From Pseudobdellovibrionaceae bacterium (GTDB lineage Bacteria > Bdellovibrionota > Bdellovibrionia > Bdellovibrionales > JAMPXM01): DNA of 64,000 nucleotides. Location of the stretch: NCBI GenBank assembly GCA_947462815.1, contig CANHQR010000002.1:1-64000 (forward strand). The letters are read 5' to 3'. Below, piece by piece: positions 37,870-46,918 of this stretch (its first letter is position 1; each line of letters begins with the position of its first letter). The notes below the pieces were generated by a model. It had not been told where the DNA came from. It ran no database searches and worked only from the letters and a program-made list of their open reading frames with translations. Position numbers and translations under genes: made by a program.

Positions 37870-40524
37870 ATGTGTAAATTTTGGACGAGCCGCCTCACAT
37901 CGCAAGCCCAGTTCACCTCAGGACAATCTCAGCTCGCGCGAAAACTCATCGTTTTGATTTCGAGCTCCTTGCTTGGCAGCGCCTTAATGATGCCGTCTGG
38001 CGCTCACGCCGCGCTCACCATCTCATCCGTGCAACGAGCCTCCAACGCCGATGGCGTCGGCAGCGCTTCGGTCACCATCTATGGCGGCGTCGCTGGCGAT
38101 GTCTCACGCTGCGATACGACGAGTTCGACCGAGACCTGTAACACTTGTCGATTTATCGACGGCACCGACACCATTCCCGATGCGGGCAATAACTTGTCGC
38201 AAGCCTGCAACAACCGTCGAATTCACCCCAACTTGCTCCTGCAAATCAGCATGTCGAGCGACGCGAGCGATGGCCGCCCTGTGGTCACGGATGCAGATGG
38301 ACAAAATGCGATCACCCTTGCGTCGGCGCCGAGCAGTGTCGCGAAAGGCAGCACCGCCACCATCGAGCTCACCTGGGAGAATGTCTGCAGTCGTCTGTTT
38401 GCGAAAGCTTCCGACAGCGGTTCGCTTTGTGTACCCACGGCCGATGGCGTGACGGGCTCACTTCGTATCGGCATTTCGGCCGACGGCGACGATCGACTCG
38501 ACGGATCCGGCGATGATTACCGCACCGTCAATTTTGTTATCCGACGTGAGATTGGCCAAGGGTCCATTGCGGGTGGCACCAGTGTCGCCGACAACTGCTC
38601 AGTGACCTCGGCCATCGGTATTTGTTATTTCGAGATGGGGTCGGGGGACTCCAAAGCCTTTGTGCGGTCTCTGGAAGCTCTGAACGGGTTTCCCAGCGGC
38701 AACAACATCCAATTCAAATTCGTTCGTTTCTATTTCGACGATCGCGGCTTTAACTACATCGGCTCGGGCAGCAACTATGTCGATTTGCCGATCAACTCGA
38801 CGGATGTGTCCAGCTTCAGCGTCAGTCCCAAGCGGATCGAATCTCTCAAGAACGAACAAACTTATTACTTCCGCGCGGCCGTCGTGGATGCCGCTGGTAA
38901 TGTCGGTTACTTCACCGCCGCCGCCGATAACAACGATTGCAGCCGGGGGACCAACCCCGCCTCGACCACTTGCCGAACAGCGACTCCAGGCGAAGTGGTC
39001 GGCGTCCTCTCGCAGTCGAGTTGCTTCATCGCGACGGCCGCCCACGGTAGCAACATGGCCGATGAGGTCGAGCTTCTGCGGGATTTCCGCGATCAACGTT
39101 TGCAAACTTCAACATTGGGCCGCGCTCTGGTCCAAATCTATTACTCAATGAGTCCCCCTCTCGCCCGAACGCTGGAGCGACATCCCGATTGGAAACCCCT
39201 CGTGCGCACGGCCCTCACGCCTGCGACCGCTCTCGCTCGCTGGATCCTCCGCGCCGGATGGTGGTCCGCGCTGGCGCTGCTCTTGGCGTTCACAAGCGCC
39301 GCGCTGTTGATGGCGTGGTGGCTTCGTCGGGGCCGCGCCGCGCGACAGGCGATCACCCTCTTGATCGCGAGCCTCGCTCTTTTCAGTGCACCCGCGATCG
39401 TTCATGCGCAAGGCGATCAGAGCGAGGAGGCGGCTCTCGAGGAAAACCTCAGCGAATCGCCTGAAGCCCCCCCAGAAGCCGATGGCGAAAACAACAACGC
39501 GTCGGAATCCGAAGAAGTCGCCGAACCCGAATACCCGCAGCCTGGAGCGGAAGAGCCCGGAGCGACCGATGCCAAGGCAGTCCCTGAGCCCATCGCGGAT
39601 ACGGCAGCCGGGACTGATCCCTTGGCCTCGCCGACACCCGCGCCCTTGATTGAGCCCTTGGAACCTCCCGGAGGCCTCCAGCTCGCACCGATGCTCAAAC
39701 GGCCCAAGGCGGTTGGTGAAGAGGGCGAATACTATCACGACACGAACGACGTGGATAACGAGCCTCTGGGCACGTTCGGCAAACCCGAACGCGTCACTCG
39801 CGAGGGGCAACACCTTCATGGTGCGCCCTCGACCATCGAGTTCTCTGGCCAAAGTGGGCGTGAAAAACCGATGAGCATCAGCACCCAAGGTGAATTCTAT
39901 TATCCTGTCGAAAAATCCGAATTCGTCGGTGCCGCGGGAGTTCGCTTTGGCGGTTTGTCCCCTCCCGATCTTCGCAATCCGGACAACGGCCTCACGTTCA
40001 AACAGATCTACAAAAGCTCCAGCACCCTCCCCGCCATTGGCTTTGATTATGAATACCCATTCACCCGTTCGATTGGGCGAATGGGTTTGCGCGCGGAAGT
40101 CGGAATCATCAGCGCCCAGGCCAGAGGCCGCTTTAAAAACCCAGCGCGGATCGATGAAGAAACTGACGAGCGTTTCACGTTCGTCATGCTGCCGTTGCAA
40201 GCGACTCTGCTCTACCGCTTTCAGTATTGGGACACGCAGCTCTTCGTGCCCTTTGTCGAGGGCGGCGGCATGTACGCACCGATTGTCGAGCTTCGCGATG
40301 ACACCAAGGCCCCGCGCTACGGAGGCGCTCCCGCGGCCGTCGCCGCCGGTGGCCTCAATGTCCTCCTCGATGGCCTAGATCCAACGTCGATTCTGCATCT
40401 CGACGCCGACTACGGGATCAATCATGTGTGGCTCACCCTGCAGTATCGACAGATCATCGGCGTGAAAAAGGACCTCGATATCTCTTCGAACTTGATCTCG
40501 GCCGGCCTATCGTTCGACTTCTAG
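37870..40524 (+). CDS. Composite exported protein: N-terminal extracellular domain + CFI-box C-terminal-type segment + second signal-like segment + beta-barrel-like domain
   Basis: CFI-box CFIATAAHGSNMADEVELLRDFRDQRLQTSTLGRALVQIYYSMSPPLARTLERHPDWKPLVR (Cys codon at 39022), TM+basic WWLRRGRAARQ, then AITLLIASLALFSAPAIVHAQ (signal-like, in-frame ATG at 39310), acidic/Pro linker and barrel-like C-term ending in LISAGLSFDF. Confidence 0.75.
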   Translation: MCKFWTSRLTSQAQFTSGQSQLARKLIVLISSSLLGSALMMPSGAHAALTISSVQRASNADGVGSASVTIYGGVAGDVSRCDTTSSTETCNTCRFIDGTDTIPDAGNNLSQACNNRRIHPNLLLQISMSSDASDGRPVVTDADGQNAITLASAPSSVAKGSTATIELTWENVCSRLFAKASDSGSLCVPTADGVTGSLRIGISADGDDRLDGSGDDYRTVNFVIRREIGQGSIAGGTSVADNCSVTSAIGICYFEMGSGDSKAFVRSLEALNGFPSGNNIQFKFVRFYFDDRGFNYIGSGSNYVDLPINSTDVSSFSVSPKRIESLKNEQTYYFRAAVVDAAGNVGYFTAAADNNDCSRGTNPASTTCRTATPGEVVGVLSQSSCFIATAAHGSNMADEVELLRDFRDQRLQTSTLGRALVQIYYSMSPPLARTLERHPDWKPLVRTALTPATALARWILRAGWWSALALLLAFTSAALLMAWWLRRGRAARQAITLLIASLALFSAPAIVHAQGDQSEEAALEENLSESPEAPPEADGENNNASESEEVAEPEYPQPGAEEPGATDAKAVPEPIADTAAGTDPLASPTPAPLIEPLEPPGGLQLAPMLKRPKAVGEEGEYYHDTNDVDNEPLGTFGKPERVTREGQHLHGAPSTIEFSGQSGREKPMSISTQGEFYYPVEKSEFVGAAGVRFGGLSPPDLRNPDNGLTFKQIYKSSSTLPAIGFDYEYPFTRSIGRMGLRAEVGIISAQARGRFKNPARIDEETDERFTFVMLPLQATLLYRFQYWDTQLFVPFVEGGGMYAPIVELRDDTKAPRYGGAPAAVAAGGLNVLLDGLDPTSILHLDADYGINHVWLTLQYRQIIGVKKDLDISSNLISAGLSFDF

Positions 40525-40529
40525 GGCCT

Positions 40530-41372
40530 ATGGCCCACGAACTCGATAACGACGATTCCCCCGCTGAGCGCAAAGCCTACCGCCACTGCGCACCAGACCG
40601 TTTTCGAGTCCGCTTGGATCTCGCCTACGACGGAACCGACTACGCGGGCTGGCAGCGCCAAACTTCGCAAACCACGGTGCAGGGAACGATCGAGGCGGCC
40701 GTGCGGCAACTCTTCGGCGAGGCTCTCTCGGTCGTCGGCTCATCGCGAACCGACGCCGGCGTGCACGCCCTCATGCAGGTGGCCCACTTTGACGCCGCTC
40801 AGGATCCGCGTCGCTTTCGCGATTTGCGCTACTCGTTGCAGTGCCTGACTCCGGATACCCTGGTCATCAAGCAAGCCTATCTCGCCCCCCACGACTTCCA
40901 CGCCATTGCCTGCGCCACACAGAAGACCTACCGCTACTCCATTCTGAATCGCCGAGTCCCCAGCGCCCACCGACATCGGACGACCTGGTGGATTCGCCAG
41001 CCCCTCGACGTCGACCAACTCAACGCAGCAAGCCGGATCTTGGTGGGCACGCACGACTTTAAGAGCTTCCAGACCGCCGGCACCCCCACGGAAACCACAA
41101 TCCGCCGCCTCGATGAGGCCCATTGGGTTCGGGACGAGAACGACACCTTGATTTTCACCATCCGGGGCGAGGGTTTCCTCAAGCAGATGGTCCGCAACAT
41201 CGTAGGATGCTTGGTGGATTTACAATTGAATACCCGCCCCCCGGAAGACATCGCCCACATCTTGGCGGCTCAAGACCGCCGTGCCGCAGGTAATACGGCT
41301 GCGCCCCAAGGCCTCTTCTTGGTCCAGGTCGATTACCCCCCTGAACTTGACAAGAGATGCCTCAAGCTCTAA
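40530..41372 (+). CDS. truA: tRNA pseudouridine synthase A
   Basis: RLDLAYDGTDYAGWQRQTSQTTVQGTIEAAV; VGSSRTDAGVHALMQVAHFD; FLKQMVRNIVGCLVDL. Confidence 0.95.
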   Translation: MAHELDNDDSPAERKAYRHCAPDRFRVRLDLAYDGTDYAGWQRQTSQTTVQGTIEAAVRQLFGEALSVVGSSRTDAGVHALMQVAHFDAAQDPRRFRDLRYSLQCLTPDTLVIKQAYLAPHDFHAIACATQKTYRYSILNRRVPSAHRHRTTWWIRQPLDVDQLNAASRILVGTHDFKSFQTAGTPTETTIRRLDEAHWVRDENDTLIFTIRGEGFLKQMVRNIVGCLVDLQLNTRPPEDIAHILAAQDRRAAGNTAAPQGLFLVQVDYPPELDKRCLKL

Positions 41373-41729
41373 TCCTTCGAGTTCTCTGCGTTTCCTGCAA
41401 ACTTTCGCCGTCTCGCGCCCTCCACAAGCCGGGATTCGGAATTGGTCGGAACCGTTGAGAATCTGCTCATAAACTGAAACCGTCTCGTCGAGCTTCATGC
41501 ACGGCAAGTTTGCGCCAGACCGACCGACTGATCCTTCTCCACAATTTGGATCAACTCGAGCCCCCGGAACCGTTCAAGCTTCGCTGCCCGCGCGATTCTC
41601 GTCCGCGAGTGTCAGTCTCGAGCGCGAAACTTGAACTTAAACTTCCGCACTCTGAAGCGGCCTTAGGGACTATTGAGAATCCCGAGGTCCTTCTGTAGGG
41701 TGACGGCTCGAAAAGCAAAGGTAGCAAAC

Positions 41730-42176
41730 ATGGGTTTGGCTAACGGAACATGGCAAGCGAAGACGGGCGAAGTGCCCCGCCAGTGGTGGATTGTCGACGC
41801 CGCTGATAAGAGCATCGGTCGGATCGCGACAGAGATCGCGAAAGTTCTGCGCGGTAAGCACAAGCCGCAGTTCACTCCGAACCAAGACGCGGGCGATTTC
41901 GTAATCGTCATTAACGCGGAAAAGGTGCAGATGTCGGGCAACAAGCTCGACGAGAAGCGCTACTACCGTCACTCGCGATTCTTCGGATCACTCAAGTCGC
42001 TCACAGCTCGTGAGATGCTCGATAAAGATCCCGCGTTTGTGATTCAGGACGCCGTCTACGGCATGCTCCCGAAGAACAAATTATCGAAGTCGCTCCTGAC
42101 TAAGCTGAAGGCGTACAAAGGCGCGAGCCACCCGCACGCTGTTCAGAAACCGCAACCGCTTGAGATCAAAAACTGA
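41730..42176 (+). CDS. rplM: Ribosomal protein L13
   Basis: [99 protein letters not shown]. Confidence 0.97.
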   Translation: MGLANGTWQAKTGEVPRQWWIVDAADKSIGRIATEIAKVLRGKHKPQFTPNQDAGDFVIVINAEKVQMSGNKLDEKRYYRHSRFFGSLKSLTAREMLDKDPAFVIQDAVYGMLPKNKLSKSLLTKLKAYKGASHPHAVQKPQPLEIKN

Positions 42177-42187
42177 GGGGACCACAC

Positions 42188-42592
42188 ATGGCAGCTAAGT
42201 CAGCGGCAAAATTCTACTATGCAACAGGCCGTCGCAAAACCAGCGCGGCACGTGTCTTCCTGAAGCCTGGCTCAGGCAAGCTCACAATCAACGGCCGTCC
42301 TGTGGACATCTACCTTTCGCGCAAAACTTCGCGAATGGTGATTCAACAGCCCCTGATGGCGACAGCGAACCAAGGCAAGTTCGACGCTTACATCACTGTT
42401 GCTGGTGGTGGAGAGTCAGGCCAAGCTGGAGCCATTCGCCTGGGGATCTCGCGAGCACTCTGTGCATTTGATGAAACACTCCGTCCGACCTTGAAGAAGG
42501 CCGGTTATCTCACGCGCGACCAGCGTATGGTTGAGCGTAAGAAGTACGGTATGGCCGGCGCTCGTAAGCGCTACCAGTACTCGAAGCGTTAA
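42188..42592 (+). CDS. rpsI: Ribosomal protein S9
   Basis: [29 protein letters not shown]...[11 protein letters not shown]...[33 protein letters not shown]. Confidence 0.97.
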   Translation: MAAKSAAKFYYATGRRKTSAARVFLKPGSGKLTINGRPVDIYLSRKTSRMVIQQPLMATANQGKFDAYITVAGGGESGQAGAIRLGISRALCAFDETLRPTLKKAGYLTRDQRMVERKKYGMAGARKRYQYSKR

Positions 42593-42611
42593 TCGCAGCG
42601 AGCCCGAATTC

Positions 42612-42644
42612 AAAAGCCCTGGCCATGTGCCGGGGCTTTTTTTG
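42612..42644 (+). terminator. Rho-independent terminator downstream of rpsI
   Basis: AAAAGCCCtGGC-catgt-GCCgGGGCTTTTTTT. Confidence 0.88.
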
Positions 42645-42879
42645 GCCCTGATATGCTGGGTCAGCGCCGCTCATCGGACCTCTCGCGGGCGTGCCGATTG
42701 GCTGGGCCGGAGCCACTTGGCCGGTGATCACCTGTCCCAACTCGGGAACTAACACACAGATCACTTGCGGTTCAGGTTGGAAACCGACAACTCAGCACCT
42801 TGTCCAAATGTGGACGGGCTCGGCTTACACTTACTGGGCGATCCAGAACTGCACAAAACTCTAAGGCCCGGCAGACGCC

Positions 42880-43488
42880 TCAGTTCTCCGCGACACAGTC
42901 GCGAAGCCACAAAAGTCCCGGCAAGCGATGGAGCCACATCGCGGAATCAATCCACGCGGCGATGCCTCCGGTCACACGTGAGTTCATCACCACCAGCTCG
43001 TGCGAAGAAGAGGACGACCCTGTCTGATCCGCAACATTCACCACATCCAAAAAACTCAGATCACCTGCGGCATCATGCACGGTCGGGAATGCGGAAAATG
43101 TACCTCGAGTTTCGGCATCAGAAAGAGCGGCTCGGCGAACGGGCCGTTGCAAACTGATCGCAAGTTCCGCACAGACCTTTTCAGTACACAAATGCGGGTG
43201 GATCGCGATGTGAGAGATCTTTTCGCCGTAGTATTGTTCATATTGAGCCAAGTTGGTGGCGGTGAGAAGGCGCGAGACAATTTGCGTGCAGTACGAACGC
43301 TTTTGCACAACAGCTGTCGACAGCACAAAGACCCATAGCCCCGTGAGACCCAACATGACGAGAGCCGCCCATGCGCGACGACCTCGCCACCAGAACAGAG
43401 TGGCGGCACCCGCTCCAATCAAAGGCAGCGACAGGAGAACCGCCAGACTGACAGAGGCGATCGCAATGATGATGTACGCGAGAATCAC
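42880..43488 (-). CDS. Membrane protein of unknown function
   Basis: Two N-terminal hydrophobic segments (ILAYIIIAIASVSLAVLLSLPLIGAGAATLFWW; AALVMLGLTGLWVFVLSTAVV). Confidence 0.55.
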   Translation of the reverse strand: MILAYIIIAIASVSLAVLLSLPLIGAGAATLFWWRGRRAWAALVMLGLTGLWVFVLSTAVVQKRSYCTQIVSRLLTATNLAQYEQYYGEKISHIAIHPHLCTEKVCAELAISLQRPVRRAALSDAETRGTFSAFPTVHDAAGDLSFLDVVNVADQTGSSSSSHELVVMNSRVTGGIAAWIDSAMWLHRLPGLLWLRDCVAEN

Positions 43489-43494
43489 GAGAAT

Positions 43495-44610
43495 TTACTC
43501 GTCGAGGATGTAGTTGGCAGGATCAACAGGCACATCGTTGATTCGCACTTCATAGTGCAAATGCGGACCGGTCGATCGACCGGTGGTTCCCACGGCCGCG
43601 ATCACATCACGACGCTTCACCTTCTGACCGACCTCGACATAAATTTGGGAGGTATGGCCATAGCGCGTGACCACACCGTAACCATGATCCACCGAAACGA
43701 GTTTACCGTAACCCGGATCATATCCTGCAAAGCTCACGACACCGTCCGCAGGCGAGTAGATCGGTGAGCCGGGGGCTGCCGCGACGTCCAAGCCGTTATG
43801 CATCACCGGCTTACCCGTAAAGGGCGAAATCCGATAACCAAACTTCGACGTGAACCAACCGCGGGTCGGCTTGATACTGGGAGTGGCGCTGAGCAAATTT
43901 TGGTGCTCGGATAGTGACGTCCACAACTCCAAAGCACCTTGCTCGCGGATCCCAACTTCCTGAACCGCTGCATCGATCCGAATCGCGAGCGTCGCATAAT
44001 CTTTCGCTTGTTGAGTCGCAACTTCACCTGAAGCTGCATCGGGCTTGGGAGCCGCATAAAAGATCGAATCACTTTCAGCGACCGGAGTCTCTGAACCGGC
44101 GTAAACTCCACCGTTGATCGAGGCGGGAGCTCGGCCGATGGCCATAGTTTCAGCACCGCCCGCGCTATCAACACCCGGGTTGTGAGAGCTCAAAGCCAAC
44201 TTCAACGAACGATCTTCGCTCTCCACATTGGTGATCATGCGAAGCTTTGTCACAAAACCGCGCACCCGCTCCAAATTGCTTTCGAGTGTGTTGAGTTTAC
44301 CTTCGACGACTTGGAATTGATCGCGTAGGCGGCGATTTTCAGCCACCAGTCGACGATTCTCGACCGAGGCTCCGAGCAGACCCAAATAGTCCACAACGGC
44401 CGCTGCTCCAATGACGGAAAAAACCAGCACAAAAACGCTGACCGCTTTGAGCCAACCCGCTGAAACTGTGATGGAAATCGGGCGATCCTTGCGGTTGGAA
44501 ACCAACATCAAGGTGTAGCACTTGCGATCCGACCATTCCGAAGGTGTGGACACCGTCGAAATCGCTTCGCGCTTCAAATTTGAGTCATCGCCGTTGGGAC
44601 GTTGGCTCAC
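43495..44610 (-). CDS. M23 family metallopeptidase, membrane-anchored
   Basis: RISPFTGKPVMHNGLDVAAAPGSPIYSPADGVVSFAGYDPGYGKLVSVDHGYGVVTRYGHTSQIYVEVGQKVKRRDVIAAVGTTGRSTGPHLHYEV; N-terminal TM and coiled coil. Confidence 0.93.
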   Translation of the reverse strand: MSQRPNGDDSNLKREAISTVSTPSEWSDRKCYTLMLVSNRKDRPISITVSAGWLKAVSVFVLVFSVIGAAAVVDYLGLLGASVENRRLVAENRRLRDQFQVVEGKLNTLESNLERVRGFVTKLRMITNVESEDRSLKLALSSHNPGVDSAGGAETMAIGRAPASINGGVYAGSETPVAESDSIFYAAPKPDAASGEVATQQAKDYATLAIRIDAAVQEVGIREQGALELWTSLSEHQNLLSATPSIKPTRGWFTSKFGYRISPFTGKPVMHNGLDVAAAPGSPIYSPADGVVSFAGYDPGYGKLVSVDHGYGVVTRYGHTSQIYVEVGQKVKRRDVIAAVGTTGRSTGPHLHYEVRINDVPVDPANYILDE

Positions 44611-44761
44611 TGGGATTCCCTCACTTCAAACTCACAACCCACTTGGGGGCCTACACCGACTGATCGGCACATTTCGAGACAAACTCGAGACCGACTGTTT
44701 CACTTTCAGACAGAACTTTGGTCGTAGCGCGCGATGTCGAAGACCGTCAAAGCGCAGTGCT

Positions 44762-45514
44762 TCATGCCTCGATACTGATCACCATGACGGTGACGTTGTC
44801 ATCTCCACCCGCCTTCTTCGCCTCATCAATCGACTCTTGCACGATCTTTTCCAAATCGAAACGGCCGTTGGCGCCTCGATGCTTTCGCAAAATCGTCGCC
44901 ATCAGATTGTCATCAATCAGACCGCAGAGTCCATCCGAACACATCAGATAGAGGTCTCCCGCCTGCACAGGACGCTCCAACACATCCACCTGGACCTCGC
45001 GCTCAAAGCCCACACTGCGGGTGATGACGTTTCGATGCGTGAGTCGCGTGACGTCCTCTTCAGTGATCAAACCTGCACGCAATTGTTCATTGATCAGCGA
45101 ATGGTCCTCGGTCAGCTGGAACAAGCGATCTTGCGCAAACAAGTAAGCTCTCGAGTCGCCCACATTCGCAAAATACAAAGTCGTATCGAGTCGAAGTGCC
45201 GAGACTAAGGTCGTGCCCATACCTTGCAGCTCAGGATTTTCATTATGGCTCTTGTCAAAAATACGGGCGCTCGCCTCTTCATAACCGCGCACCAAAAGTT
45301 CGCGCGGCCCATAGCGGCGGTTCTGCTCACGCGACATGAGGATGAACTCGCGCACCGTTTGCACCGCGAGGGCCGAGGCCACTTCGCCACCTCGGTGTCC
45401 ACCCATACCATCCGCCACCATGTAGATGCCGATCGACTCATCAAAAAGAAATGAGTCCTGATTTTGGTCGCGTCGCAAGCCCACATCTGTCTGGCAAAAA
45501 CAATTGATCGTCAC
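44762..45514 (-). CDS. PP2C-type Ser/Thr protein phosphatase (Stp-like)
   Basis: DVGLRRDQNQDSFLF; VADGMGGHRGGEVAS; ANVGDSRAYLF; CSDGLCGLI; GGDDNVTVMVI. Confidence 0.93.
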   Translation of the reverse strand: MTINCFCQTDVGLRRDQNQDSFLFDESIGIYMVADGMGGHRGGEVASALAVQTVREFILMSREQNRRYGPRELLVRGYEEASARIFDKSHNENPELQGMGTTLVSALRLDTTLYFANVGDSRAYLFAQDRLFQLTEDHSLINEQLRAGLITEEDVTRLTHRNVITRSVGFEREVQVDVLERPVQAGDLYLMCSDGLCGLIDDNLMATILRKHRGANGRFDLEKIVQESIDEAKKAGGDDNVTVMVISIEA

Positions 45515-45623
45515 CCCTTCAGTTTAGGCGGAAACGAATCGACCTGGCCACGATTTCGATGCCTCCCAGACTCCAGTCTTCGCGAAATTCGACCGATGAG
45601 AAAGAGAGAGAAAGGGCCACTGC

Positions 45624-46694
45624 ATGTCGATGGATCCTTCGCAGCAAAACGACGAAACCGCCACCGAACGGAAGTCGGCAAAGTCCTCCGACTTTAGTCG
45701 AGTGGATCGCGATTCTCGTCGGTTGTGGGTCGCGCTGATCGCCTCGGCCTTCCTGCATGTTTTGGTCGGCAGCGGTTGGCTGTGGAGTCCCCGCACGGAA
45801 CCGCCTCCGCCTCGCTTGAGTGAAGTGGAGTTACTGAGTCCGGAACAGGTTCAAGCTCTACTCGCTCAGGCTGAAAAGCCCGAAAAGCAGCGCGCGCGCG
45901 AGGCCCTCGGCAAACAAATTGTCGAGATCGACGAAAAACAGCGTCTCAACAACGAGAAAGATCCCAACTCACGCTTCCTCTCGGCCTATGATCAGAAGGT
46001 GATCAAGCAAATGAAGGCCTCCAAGGTGGCCAAGTTTGAAAACTCTGGAGGCAAAGGTCTCGCTCCCAACAATGGCGCGCAAGGTGAGCAAGCCGCTTCA
46101 CCAACTGAAGCCGTGACGCAAAAGGAATCCGCTCGCTCGGAAAAAGAAGTCCGCACATCCGAGCAGGGTGATCTCGCCATCGCACGCCCCAGTGTGAACC
46201 CCAAGCTGGCGGCGTTTCAGCCGAACTTCCGCAAGCTCCCTCACGTCCCCGACCCAACTCGGGAGAGCGCCGAAGTCGGCGGCGACGAGCAAAAGGTTTC
46301 GGCGACCGATGATCGCCTCAAGGATGTGGAAACAGGAATGCAGACCATGCTTTCGACGCGTGAGTTTGTGTACTACTCTTATTACAACCGCATCAAAGAC
46401 CGTCTTCGCCAATACTGGGAGCCGAAGATCAAAGAGAAGTTCGAGCGCTCTTTGCGCCAGGGCCGTCGGATTGCCAGCGTTGAAGGCGATAAAATCACGA
46501 AGCTGATCATTGTCTTAGATGCGCAAGGAACACTCATGCGTGTTCAAATGGTAAGCCGGAGCGGAGTGAGCGATCTGGACGAGGCCGCCGTCGACGCATT
46601 CCGCGCCGCGGCCCCCTTTCCCAACCCACCGGCGGGCATCGTGGAAGAAGATGGAACCATCAAAATTCGGTGGGACTTCGTCATCGAGGCCTGA
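45624..46694 (+). CDS. TonB-family energy-transducer-like protein
   Basis: N-terminal TM (LWVALIASAFLHVLVGSGWLW), C-term NRIKDRLRQYWEPKIKEKF...ITKLIIVLDAQGTLMRVQMVSRSGVSDLDEAAVDAFRAAAPFPNPPAGIVEEDGTIKIRWDFVIEA. Confidence 0.82.
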   Translation: MSMDPSQQNDETATERKSAKSSDFSRVDRDSRRLWVALIASAFLHVLVGSGWLWSPRTEPPPPRLSEVELLSPEQVQALLAQAEKPEKQRAREALGKQIVEIDEKQRLNNEKDPNSRFLSAYDQKVIKQMKASKVAKFENSGGKGLAPNNGAQGEQAASPTEAVTQKESARSEKEVRTSEQGDLAIARPSVNPKLAAFQPNFRKLPHVPDPTRESAEVGGDEQKVSATDDRLKDVETGMQTMLSTREFVYYSYYNRIKDRLRQYWEPKIKEKFERSLRQGRRIASVEGDKITKLIIVLDAQGTLMRVQMVSRSGVSDLDEAAVDAFRAAAPFPNPPAGIVEEDGTIKIRWDFVIEA

Positions 46695-46918
46695 GTCCCT
46701 GACCCCAGTTGACTCATTTTGAAACACCTCGGCGCGATAGACTGAACGAACACTTGAATCCCCATACGATTGGATTAGATCAAATACTCCAACCGCCGAT
46801 AAGGCGATAGAGTTGAGAGAGCTTAAGAACCCGAAACCGTCCGCGACGTTCGCCACGATCGAAGTGTGAGGCCCAAAGCCTCACCCCCCGTTCTGCCGAC
46901 CGTCCCGAAGGAGGCCAC

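Noticed and set aside
39145-40200. 351-aa minus ORF antisense to the CFI-box protein
   Set aside because: Low-complexity Arg/Gly-rich shadow frame; plus strand has coherent domain structure.
41373-41729. Possible structured L13 leader RNA upstream of rplM
   Set aside because: No convincing conserved hairpin could be recognised by eye; a covariance-model search would be needed.
46692-46720. TGAGTC...GACTCA-TTTT hairpin after the TonB-like gene as a terminator
   Set aside because: Short 6-bp stem with a 13-nt loop and weak T tract; too weak to call confidently.
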